This document shows positions 49,896 to 61,065 of a stretch of 64,000 nt of DNA, piece after piece. Source of the stretch: Setoptus koraiensis (taxonomy: Eukaryota > Arthropoda); assembly GCA_048013815.1 (NCBI GenBank), contig CM106585.1:13516001-13580000 (forward strand), written 5' to 3'. The notes beneath the pieces were generated by a model, which was not told the origin of the DNA, did no database searches, and saw only the letters and a program-made list of their open reading frames with translations. Position 1 is the first letter of the stretch, and each line of letters opens with the position of its first letter. The position numbers and the translations under genes are program-made.

Positions 49896-51627
49896 ACGAA
49901 AAAGAACGGCGTCAGCAGCAAGTATTGAAAATCGTTTGCCAGATACCAAGCTGGTTTGACGCAATGCTCATTGAGTGGCTTGAAATTGGCTCCAAAAAAT
50001 GTAGGAAATGCCCAACTCTCTGATTAACACACCGATCTCAGGCTAGTACTGACAGTGGCATAGTCGCACAGCGGTTCTGCACCAAAATATTGCGACACAT
50101 CCTTCGTGAACCAATAAATTATCAACATTGGCATGAATCTGAAGTATCTATGAATGAAGGCGTCTAGCCAGTAATTTACTCCACGCATCGCCCTGCCTTC
50201 GTCTTTTCTAAATTTGAGATAGGCAGTCAATATATCGGTAATAGTGAAAAAGGTATCCACTGGGAAGATTCCCGCCATAATTGTAGTGAATCGGGCATCT
50301 TTTAGTATGGACCAAAACTCTCTACCATTGGATATGTTTAGAATGAAATATAACAACGAATGTGCCGAATGCACGAATTATCGAACCAATTTGGTGACCT
50401 GAAGCTCGCTATACAATATCTGGTTTTGACCATTTGTTTAACATTATTCAGACTATTCGTACTGGGGCCACTATTCACAGTTGACCGTTGTCTCTGCAAT
50501 TGCTCCACGCTTGTTGACAATAGATTACTATTGACTAATGTGGCACCCGAAGGCGTTAACGGCAATATATTGTTGCTATTATGTGTGAGATTTTTAAGTG
50601 TTACTGTAGACTGTTGATCGTTTTGGTTGCTTGCTGCATCTGAAGGACTTGTTGCCGCAGGCTGGCTAGATTGCGAGCTAAACACAGGTAAAAAGATTTT
50701 TGCCGTTAGACATTGCTCGTAGGAACCTAGCCAATTATAGGAGCCGCGCATTGTTGAATCTTGGGGTGAACCAAATGAATCGATTAATTAAATCAAATTC
50801 AGATTAGATGATTGTGAATATGACTTAAAACTGGATGTTAATTTTCTATGTTGACTCAACAGTAGATCTAAATGTAGGCCACATTGGCGCTGCTGTCGCA
50901 TCAGCACGACGTATTCAGAAGTTACGGGCCCGTCTAGATAATTATTATTATTGACTTCTTGCTGCTGATTGTTGTTGTTGTTAACGCTTTCATCTAGTAC
51001 AGTTGGAATAGATGTCACTAGATCTATTCGGTCGTCGTAACGATGCAAATCATTGTCGTAGCCTGCCACTGCCAATATTGATTATATTGATAACGCCACA
51101 TTGTCGACGCAGGTCATTTCATCAATGAGTATAGACTCAGATTGGAATTATAGCTGAGTTGATTCTTTGTTGTGATCTATCAAAACAGATAATGACAACT
51201 GTAATTGTTGGCCAAATAATAATAGTTATTCTGTGTTATCTTGAACAATAGATCTGTTGTCCACGCTTGCTGCCTGGTTGATTTGAGCCGTAATGACATT
51301 AGCTGATACAGTGTAGGATGTAGGTGGCAACGCAGATAATGTAATTATAATCATCAATGTTAACCTTCTGATTGATTTGGTCATCTTAAATAATAATAAA
51401 TCAAATAAAGCTATTCTCTTTGTTTTGGTCATCTCATAGCTTAATAATTTCTTTCTACAAGACACAACAATTGCAGCTTCCGCCAGTCGCGACTGGGATC
51501 AAAAGTGAACTTGATCACCTTTTTGAATTAATCCGACGAAAAAATATTGTCATTCGCTCTAGAATAGCATTCACAGTCGCCACAACTAGATAACATCAGA
51601 ACAGTAAATTTGTAAACAAAATCGATT
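49896..51627 (-). pseudogene. Inverted, internally deleted copy of the NRF-6-like gene
   Basis: The equivalent of the start ATG is at 51432 (MTKTKRIALFDLLLFK), and homology continues upstream to about 51627, matching about 40815-41021 ahead of the live gene. It therefore includes non-coding 5' sequence. Codons 1-390 are represented to about 50373, with a short deletion around codons 95-125; the copy then jumps to codon about 682 and continues to about 838 (PFFL) at 49896, still inside exon 1. Frameshifts and stops interrupt it, for example after IVQDNTE and a GAA-to-TAA change near 50790. Divergence is uneven: 50376-50980 is nearly identical to the live gene, other parts are clearly diverged. 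It abuts the 3' end of the RapGEF gene. Confidence 0.92.
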
Positions 51628-51667
51628 GATACCTCATTCATTAAATAACTCGATAGACGCCTCGCAT

Positions 51668-54600
51668 CTAAACAACCGATGTGAGATTCGTGTCATCGCC
51701 TTCATCAGAGTACGAGTCGCTATCACCATTAGTACCGTCCATTCTCCTTTGAAAAGCTGCTTGTTGATTTGTTGGCTTAGTCTTCGCTGCTTTAGCAGCA
51801 TAATACTGAGGCTGAGCAGGTTGGCAAAAGCCTCTATTGTCCATAACATTGTTCTTAGTAAGACGTGGTTGTGGTTGTGGCGGTCTACTCTTACGGACCC
51901 CTTCCTCGGATAATGATTGCAGTTTACGGACCTTGTCAGGAGAATCAGCACCAAACTTTAGCATGCCAGTTGGATATGCATAACTCATAATATTAAAATG
52001 ATGATGAGGCCTAAGTTGAGCGGACGGGAAGTTGAAAGATGAGAATGAAGAAAGGGATGAAGACTTTGACAATGTGGGTGAGGGTTGACCATTGTCTGAA
52101 CTTGTTGCGGTATTAACACTATTCATAGATGGTGCTTTATCCTTTTTGGGATCAGGCTCGATTTTGAATGATAGGTCAAATAAATCTCTCTCATCATCAC
52201 AAGTATCACAGCTAAGTCCTCTGTTGATATATTCTTGAATCCTTTTACGCATCAGCCATTCTTCGTACATCTTTTTGTGATCTCTCGAATCATTCAAAAA
52301 TTTATCCAGATATGGTTTCGATGAATATTTAGTTACTTGATTGACTTGCTTAGCTACAAGACGCATCTTGTCAAAATTTACCAACGTCGCAACATCATGT
52401 TTGTTGTCCTCTTCATCCTTAACATAGGTTGGATTTTCTTTTATAAAATAAAAATCTTTCTTGACTTGGGGAAATAGTGGTATTGCTGGAGGCTCTGTTT
52501 CGGACAATAGAGTACGGTATTTTGACATATTTTTTGATGGATTGAAAATTGAATTTAATTCATCAAACATATTTTTATATGCCGTATCAAGCTTTTCGTT
52601 GGTTCTCTTTAGCCTTAATATACATCCATGGCCCAGACCAGATATTATGGCAAATAAAGAGTTGAAATTTTTCAACTTGTTGCACTCTTTTGCTATAAGC
52701 AAAAACTTTTTCATTATTTTGACTCGGTTGTCTCGTTTTGTTTCTCTGAGTATTTCATTTACAACCCAAAACATCAATTTATTAGAGATGTTGGCAAAAT
52801 CTTTGTACTCCGTCATCCAATCGGATGGTATAACGGGACTAGGACTTTCGAAAAAAGTATCGTATAGGAATTGTTGTGGCTCGATACGCCTGAATTTTGC
52901 AAAGTCCATTAATGTCAATTCCTTTGCAAATAGACTTGGGTCCAAATTGATAATATTGACATCCTCTGGACAATCTTTAGTGATTTCATTGAACAGGGAA
53001 TCTCCACCTTCTTCCAAGCGAGTCGGAGCATTGTTTTTTATGTAAAATCTAGATCGTAGAGGGGCCCGAGAAGCCAAATTGGCCATCTGTTCTGGAAGCC
53101 GTCTTTGTTTAATTGTTTTTGCTTCAGGCACAACTGAAACTTCAAACAGTGCCCAATCTAGTGAAGATGATTGATTCTGATTGTTGGCTAGATTAAATTC
53201 CTTCACAGCAATCATCACGATTTCTCTGGCAGTGGTTTCTTCGTGAATCAAAAGATACTTAGAATCATTCGTAGCAGCATTGAAGACTCTGACTACATTA
53301 ATTTGTTGATTAGCAGTGCTGATCATGGATGATAGAGACGACTTTCTCCTACCTTTGGATAAGTTGAGCATCTCATAATATTCCAATGGATTATACTTGA
53401 TCGTTAATGATAGATGAGTTGCTTCATTGAAAATCTTTTGTGCATCGGCTAATTTGATAACACGAAAATTGATGTTATTGACTTCTAGTATTTGATCACC
53501 AGGCTTTAATATGTGTGATCTATCAATATTATTGTTGCGATGACGATCTTCAATGGCAACCATTGATAATGAGGTAGTTAATGATGAATTTGAGAAACTA
53601 GAGGCACTTCTTGTAATTGTGTCATGGGGATTGGTTGGATAATTAAAAACTTGAGATACAAAAATGCCGCAATTCTTGTCATAACCCCCCGAGATTGTGA
53701 AGGGTAAATGCTCCTCTCGACTAGATCTTGAGATTGTGATTTGCCTAGTTCTGGACTTAGCCGATAATGTGGCATGCAATAGATTCAATCCATCTTCCAT
53801 CGATTGTGTCTTGAGACGACGCTCCAAGTTTAGGAAAAAAGAGTGAGAGTAGTTACTATCAACTTCAAAGTCTTGATAGTAAGAGCCCAACCAGTTCAAA
53901 ACTATTTTGACCACTTTGTTTTTGTCCGGGCCTTCACTGAGCCAGTTCAAGAGTCGATCACAGACTTTGGCCATTCCTGGAGGCAAACGATGGTTTTGGT
54001 TGTAGCCGTCATTGCGCATAAAAACTCTAAACGTTAACAGAAAATCGTCTACAAATGTAGGATCATATAAGTCGGATCCATCCACCAGGGCAGCCAGAAG
54101 TCTGTCTTCGGTTGCCTATAGATAAAGATAGATTCCAGAGAAAAAGGTAGAAAGAGAGAAGACAGTTGTTGATTAGATCGACGGTTCCAGGGCGGGAAAG
54201 ATTTATCTCTGAAGATTTTTTTTTTTCAGTTGAAAGGCCTCCATGTTTTATCTTTCATACGACGAGAACGATCAAACAATAGTTTCGATTCGGTCTCTGT
54301 CTCATGAGTGCAAGGATGGAATTCATCATAATAAATAATTGTGATACATGTTGCGCATATTGGCAATGTTGATTTGTGACTTACCTTGACAATCACATGC
54401 CCTTTGGCAATGGGGCTATTGTAGGAATGTGTGAAGTTAGAAGTGCTGTCTTTACATAGGTCTTGATCAACATTCACTTTATAATGGCTGACGCATATAA
54501 CCTTTTTAGATCTATCTCTAATTCTCATTACTTGTTGAATAGGAAAATAAGATTCATTTGTGAGTATTTCAAAAAAATCGTTATGCAAAACGCAAAGAAA

Positions 54601-55017
54601 TGCACAATCCTTGGTAAGTGTTTGTAGATATCCTTCAAAGCGTACTACTTGTTTGGTGGGTTCAGGAAATCCTAATGAGTCTCCAACATTGTAGTAACGA
54701 ATAAGTCGTTTTGTGGGATGATCGACATGCCTACATTGGCCATGAATCAGTACACAATAGGAATTCCAGTCTACATTGTGTGAGAGTGGTTCTTGTCCAG
54801 ATTCATCGATAATTACCAATACAGCATGTGAGGCCAGTTTCCTCCTGATCCTTGGCTCAAATATAGCAAAGCCGGCCAATTGGGAACAGAGATCATATAT
54901 AATATTAATATCTTCGTCTGTTCTATCTGTGACTACTGCATCTAAGGGCTTCTTAGCCTTTAAGATGGCTTTTATCAGGCTCTTTCCTCGTTCATGGTCG
55001 GCATCCATCCTCCCGAA
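51668..55017 (-). CDS. RapGEF2/PDZ-GEF-type Rap guanine nucleotide exchange factor
   Basis: Two exons are resolved: 55017-54385 and 54115-51668, with a 269-bp phase-0 intron (GTAAGT donor, TATAG acceptor). Across the junction the text reads KGHVIVK-ATEDRLL, as in RAPGEF2. The first exon follows a good acceptor (TTATTTATTTGACCAG) at 55018, so an earlier exon may exist; otherwise ATG at 55008 begins a 1023-residue protein. Order: cyclic-nucleotide-binding-like fold (CVLIHGQCRHV), REM domain (PTFVDDFLLTFRVFM), PDZ (GIFVSQVFN, PGDQILEVNNINF), Ras-association domain, CDC25-type catalytic domain (NSLFAIISGLGHG, NMSKYRTLLSE) and a Ser/Gln-rich tail. The family activates Rap1/2 at membranes for adhesion and junction control (fly Dizzy, worm PXF-1). 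An upstream second cNMP domain is not seen here. Confidence 0.93.
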
Positions 55018-55085
55018 CTGGTCAAATAAATAACAAAGAAGCTGTTGCTTCAATGGTGTTCGCCTTTGGTCCTTTTCTACCTCTT

Positions 55086-55442
55086 ATTTTGATGTCCGTT
55101 TTAGTGTCGATTGATTTATGTTAAAAATATGAGGAGATCCTGTAACAGAATAAATATCTTTCCATATAAAACTTAAAAAATATAAAGCCAATCATTATTG
55201 ATATGATGACCGACTTGACCTCAATTTATACTATTTTATCATTATAGATAGTAATATTATTAATAGTAATAATGAAAATAATAATAGTAGTAATAGCAGC
55301 AGTAGTTATGCATTGGCGTAGAACACATGTAGATTCCCCAAAGGATTAACAAGGCAATGTTTATAAGTTCGTAAATAAAAATCGTAGATTCTCTCCACCA
55401 TCAGCAATACAGGTTGTACCATCATGTACTGCTGTAGTAGTA

Positions 55443-55482
<40 letters not shown>

Positions 55483-56193
55483 TTTGCTTGCAGGCCAAGC
55501 CTACGTCAACTGCCACACAATGCTCTATCTGCTTTCAAGTAATCTGCCTTCGGGTGCGTGTGTCATCTCAAGCAGACTCTAGTATTGCATCGTGTGCCCA
55601 TACAAAATGTGCCTGTTGCTTACTTTGTGCCTTTGTCCTTGCTTTCTTGTGTGCGTGCGCCTCTTCAATAGCAAAATGCATAAACTGTGCACAGCAGACA
55701 CGATACAATTTGTGTGCTATTTCTACAATTGTGCTAACCAAGTCGCTTCACTCGCTCAGCAACAGTTGCTGGGACCTGCATGAGCTCCCTCTACACACTA
55801 GGCCCACGAACTAAATTTACAAGGACTTATCTCACGGAGATTCTCACCTTCCACTCTGTGATACACTGATCAAAATGGCATATTGCTGCCTCAACTGCAC
55901 TGTTTCTGCTTTGCTTACATCCTTCGCCTTGCCCGATTGTGGTCAGTTCTAGATATACAATGTAGCTCCATGTTCACAACTGGACTTTTCAAGTAATGTG
56001 CACATGAATTTAAATACAGAATTTGGAGGACCACAAAAAGTGATATTCAAACCTAATAACAATGTAGATATGTGTTTATAGATTAAGTTCACAACAAAAC
56101 AGGCACGGATCTTGTTTTCTCTTTATTGATCAATGGTCGATAGAAATAGATCATCAATGGATTCATAACCAATATGCTCTTGATACCAGTTTT
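55086..56193. other. Spacer between RapGEF and HERPUD
   Basis: No recognisable gene. It contains AAT-rich sequence near 55260-55300 and a TG microsatellite at about 55447-55478. The frame downstream of the TG repeat is Cys-rich but starts in the repeat and shows no domain. A minus-strand AATAAA (TTTATT at 56122-56127) serves HERPUD. A missing first exon of RapGEF could lie here or beyond. Confidence 0.5.
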
Positions 56194-57834
56194 CTATACC
56201 TGGTTATCCGCCTGATTATCTGGTATCAGCGATATAATGAAAGATGATACAACCATATAAATCATCTTTAAGAGTGGCAATCGCGCTTCTTGGCCGGGCT
56301 GGATGTTGCCTGTTAAATCACCCTGCGTAACGGGTTCATTGATATTTTCGTTATTTAATACTGGCGCACCTCTGTTTCTAAGATTATTGTCTCTATCTCT
56401 ATCGAGGTTATGATTGTGTATGGCCTGATCATTCAAAACTTGATTGCGATTGTTATTATTCTCCACCACGCGCTGGTCGTTTTGTCGATGCGCTCGTCTG
56501 TTCGCAACTCTTTTTTTGTAGAAGTAACAAAACGCCATGAAACATACAACAAAAATAAATTTATATGATGAATGCACATAAAGAGCAGTCATGAGGACTA
56601 GGGCTCGGAAGGTGTAATATAGCCAGTCTAGTAAGTGCCTTTGTGCGTCCAAGTTGCCTTCCTGTTGCATTGGTCGAGCTTGATCAACATTTGGTGCATT
56701 ATCTACGAATTCTGCTGCTCCTACCGGATCTTGAGCAGCGTTTACATCTGCTCCATTGTTGTTAAGGTTCACATTAGGTCTAGAATCGGGCCCTCCACGT
56801 ACCAGATTATGTTGAAACTGGTTGACATTGAATTGAGCGCCAACGGAATGGTGGGCCGAAACTGACGAGATGGAGTAGGTGCCTGGTCCCAGAATTGTCG
56901 TCTGAGATGACAGATTAACTGGAATAGCACCAGGTGTGATGGATGCACCAGAAGTCAACTGGTTTAGTTGCGAGGCAACTAATTGGGCCATTTGCTGAAA
57001 CAAGGCTTGTTGGGCTCGAGGATCCAAAGCGGAATTTCTACTATGGATAACATTGTTAAGAAAAGGATTATTTATAGTTCTAGTGTCTAGGCCTGATTCG
57101 CTGTTGTAAGAATTGATTCCAGTCATTATGCTTGCAATATTCGTGGCTGCATTATTTGTCGAATTCGAGGGACTGCTTGACGATGAGGAATTGATATTAT
57201 TGTTTATATTATTAGTTAGATCAAAAACATTGTTGATGATGGTGTTATGGTTTTGGTGATGTTGTTGTGAACCAGAACGGACTAGATTGAAATATGTGTC
57301 CGGCTGTTGATTAGATAAATTCTGATGTCTCCCGTAGGAGGCTGTTTGACTGTTTGTAGTTGACTGCGGCGAAGGTGCTACCATTGGTCCTCTATTGTTG
57401 CTAGACTGTGTAGTTGATGGTACATCTGGTGCTTGCTGAGGTTGGGCACAGACTAGATGTATGGTAAAATCTGCTTTATCGGGATTCTGATCGGTGCACA
57501 TAGAATCCCTAAAGAATATTTGTCTCAGAATGTGATTGTCATTTAGAAGACGACCTGCATAAATCAATCTCTGTTCCTCAACAGCCTGAAAGAGACGGAG
57601 AAATATACATTATTAGTTACGTGACAATAATTGAGTAGTTAGTGGTTGATCAGTTGCTGGTAATAAGATGGCTCGAATGCTCGTGCTATAAGTACTTACA
57701 GGTTTGTTAACATGCGTAATTGCAATGTGCTGCTTAAGCTTATAAACTGTCCATTCTGATTCGCAAGTGGCCACGTAATCGCTTGTTTTTTGGTTGGCCG
57801 ACTTGATAGTTACTTTATATTCTCGACCTGGCAT
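56194..57834 (-). CDS. Herpud: HERPUD (Herp) ER-membrane ubiquitin-like protein, two exons
   Basis: Exon 1 is 57834-57700 (45 codons from ATG) and exon 2 is 57585-56194. The 114-bp intron has GTAAGT and TTTCAG ends, phase 0. The joined 508-residue protein begins with a ubiquitin-like domain: MPGREYKVTIKS to the junction HVNKP-AVEEQRLIYAGRLLND, matching HERPUD's EDQRLIYSGKLL. A long Asn/Ser/Gln-rich region follows. Residues about 360-395 carry the hydrophobic hairpin typical of Herp (ALVLMTALYVHS, FIFVVCFMAFCYFY) and the C-terminus has MIYMVVSSFIISLIP. Herp is induced by ER stress and organises the HRD1 ubiquitin ligase for ER-associated degradation. At about 390-405 residues the human proteins are shorter; the extra length is low-complexity. 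Confidence 0.94.
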
Positions 57835-59783
57835 TTTAGGAGACTATCTAGGTCCAACCTGATTGGTTGCTTTGTTTTCAGATTCGATTAATGCAAGTTA
57901 GTTGATAATGAATTGGTATGATGACGTTACAAGTGACAGATTTAGTATGATGGGTATTGCTCGATATGATAGTCCTGTTCGGAGTATTTAATTTTTTAAA
58001 TTCATCCAATCTCTCATGTACGACCTTGTTCAAGACTATACGGTAGATAATATCTAATCTATGCTTGTCTGATTCTTAAACCAAGCGTAAATTAATAATT
58101 TCTTCATAAATAATTGTGATGCCTCTGATAAGAATGGTAAATAATAATGTGGGAATAATACGTAATCCTACAACAGTGTAACAATAATAAATTTTGTTCT
58201 TTCAATGATTGATTTTTCAATATTTAGCACAGATTATCATGCCGATGAAAAATTACAATGATTCTATCCAAAGGATGACGTTATGCTTGATACAGTGGAT
58301 TATCAATATTATGTTGCACAAGATCTAGCTGAACGTATATTACTATCAACGTTTGTCATCCGTTGCCTTGATATTTTCCTTTATTATATTCTCAGCGTAG
58401 CTGTTGTTATCATAAATTAGCCGTTAGCTATCCATACAGACTAGCAATCTTGAAAAATTCATCATTTATTGTGATTATTCATCACTAGAATATAGAGCCC
58501 ATACTGTAGCAAGGTCTACAAGACGAAGAAAAAAAAACACAATATTCACCGAGCGAGCTCAACAATCCAAATCACTTTGTATACGACTTCATACTGGATA
58601 AGATATTTTCTCGAACAACACAACATCAACGATACGCACTCCAATCCTAGCGCAACTTGGCCTCCTGTGATTGGCTGACAAGACTAAAGCGCCAGATTCA
58701 AACGCTGCTACAGAAATTCTGTAACAGAGTTAGTCATTGATTAAAACAAACCCAGAGAAGTTCTGACTAATCGAACAAGCGCGACATATCCAAGTTTCGA
58801 TGCTTGATCTTATTCATTTTGTTTACATGAGTCGCGGGGATAAGTTTCTCATAGAACAGTTTCTCGCCGGTTGAACTCGTATTGATGGGTGTTTTCTTGT
58901 AACACTCTATAAGATTGAAAAAAGTCTTTTAGTTTTTACTCTGACCTATAAAGAACAATTTATCGACATAATGGAACTGTTCTCTAGTCTTAAAATTGTT
59001 GAGGCTGGTCAAGAGTTCCCTAATGTGATTATGTTATTTGCTTTGAGAAAATTGTTCTGTTGTCATCTTGTAGGAGGGGCCTTTCCCTTTTGGTCTGACA
59101 TGTTAATGATCAGTCTAGTGCCAAGCAGCAGTTTACATGACACACTTCTGATACAATGCGGTGTCGAGCAATGTCATGAATGTTTCCAGCAATGACAAGA
59201 GATAAGAGCATGTCATATCTTAAACGATCATGCACATGAGAAGTTGTAGCTAATTTTGTTATAATCGTCTTTCCAGATCGATATTCAAGATAATGTGATA
59301 ATGATATAAAGTGAACAAGTGTAATAGTGGCATGGAGCTTATGTGTTGCACTCATACAAAGTACACAAATCACGAGTAGACCAGCTATTGTTAGTAACGA
59401 TTTGTTACAAAACAGAAATGATCAACTTAGACTATCGATATGACCAATCTAAAGCACTCACACTGTGACTGATGGATAGCAGAAACAAGAAGTTAGGAGG
59501 AGAGACAAAAAAACAGCCCCAGTTGTTGGAAATTATCACAACGATATTGGCAAGTACATTTGTGCACTGGTTCATATTGTTCGAGAAACAAATCGACGTT
59601 ACATCCCATCTTTAAATGAAGAGTCAACATGGGTTAGTGACTAGTCATCAATCATTTCACGTTCGCATTAGCACAATCAACTTCATTTTCAAACTAAAAT
59701 CAAATACATAAATCAACCTTTATCAACTATTATCCATAAGTGCCAACTCGCCCCATAGAACAAATCAACGATCAAATACAATA
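57835..59783. other. Spacer between the divergent HERPUD and perilipin genes
   Basis: No recognisable gene. The first 430 bp next to HERPUD are the part resembled by the ghost copy at 46930-47445, so they are likely promoter and 5' UTR. A GATTGGCTGAC CCAAT-box-like element (on the reverse strand) lies near 58670. The 75-codon frame at 58971 has no recognisable domain. Confidence 0.5.
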
Positions 59784-60328
59784 ATGGATCATCAAAATGA
59801 AGCATCACCAGAATCGCTCATGAGGCCAGCCATTGTCGACCGTGTCAACCAAATACCTGTCGTAAACATGGCTGTTAACGCCAGTTATAGCCAATACGAC
59901 AAATTGAAACAATCCCATGTCACCGTGGGCAGCGTTATCTCAAAAGCAGAGCAGTTTGCCTTCTTCATGTGGGGTTCCGTACAGCCCATCGTAACCAAGC
60001 TCCAACAACCAAGTAAGTGATCAACTCCTTTAAGTTATCTACACCAATCTACACCCGGAGCTAATTCTAATCACTTTTTCTTTCTTGATCCGCCCACGCA
60101 GTTGTCAAAGTCGACAAACTGGCCTGCCAAACACTTGATTATGTCGAGGAAAAGGTTCCCTCGATAAAAAAATCACCAGAGGAACTACTCAATGATGGCA
60201 AATCAATGAAAGTTAAATATACCCAAGTAGTGGAACAGAGCTCAATCGGTAAATTTGTCAGGATGCTAGCAGATTCTTTTTACAAGACAATCCATTTCTC
60301 ACCACAATCAAACATCGAACAGCAATAA
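59784..60328 (+). CDS. Short perilipin (lipid storage droplet protein), two exons
   Basis: Exon 1 is 59784-60012 and exon 2 is 60102-60328. The intron has GTAAGT and CACGCAG ends (89 bp), phase 1, restoring PIVKVDK at the junction. The product is only 151 residues. It matches the N-terminal PAT region of fly LSD-1/LSD-2 and perilipins: RVNQIPVVNMAVNASYSQY, VQPIVTKLQQP, and LDYVEEKVPSIKKSPEEL. Perilipins coat lipid droplets and gate lipase access. The usual length is about 350-430 residues; the 11-mer amphipathic repeats and C-terminal four-helix bundle are absent. AATAAA at 60356 is 28 bp after the stop, so the early end looks genuine rather than a missed exon. Confidence 0.86.
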
Positions 60329-61065
60329 TTCTCTTCTAAGGCAACACGCCCATGAAATAAAAATGTTTCTAGAATAAATCATAATAAACACATTACCAAT
60401 TTGATTTTAAGTCGACATTCTCTACAAGGACAGACTTTTAATTTTCATTTATTTTATTTCTACTTCATCGAGTTCTGTACCATACCTTTGGTCAAGATTC
60501 ACAACCAGTAGTCTTTCGCACTCCCATTTTCTATTTCCGGTCTGATCGTGCTCATTACTCCAATTAATGGGAGATGACAGATTAGTACCGCAGAATTCTT
60601 AATTCACCATATCTTATCAATTGTGATTCATGGACTATAGCACGGATGAATAAATTAAGATTGAGATTGAACTTCAATTATCTTCAACGATCTCTGCCTC
60701 GTTTCATTATTTTTGATGATTGTTACTTTTTAAGATGTTCAATAGAAACAAAATAAATGGGTGAAAAGCAGGATGTACGCTCTACTACACGGGTATACAT
60801 CCTACACAGATACGCGCTCAATTGTCTGGATATACCAGTGTAAAGTTCATATAACACTAATTTGTGGAAGACAGAAATCGCGGCACATGCAACTATAGGT
60901 ATCGACACTCATTTTATTTGGTTCACATACAGCTTATGCATGATAACAATAGGATGTAGATGGACGGAATTGAGTTTAACTTAAATTGTGCAGTGCTAGT
61001 TTACATTTGTACATCTAGAGAGACCGGCATGAGATCTAAACTGTATTGCCCCATCGATCAACTCT
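60329..61065. other. Spacer between convergent perilipin and XRCC1 genes
   Basis: No recognisable gene. It holds poly(A) signals for both neighbours (AATAAA at 60356 on the plus strand, TTTATT at 60913-60918 for the minus strand). Confidence 0.5.

Noticed and set aside
49703-50617. Plus-strand frames in the pseudogene block
   Set aside because: They are antisense readings of the decayed NRF-6-like copies.
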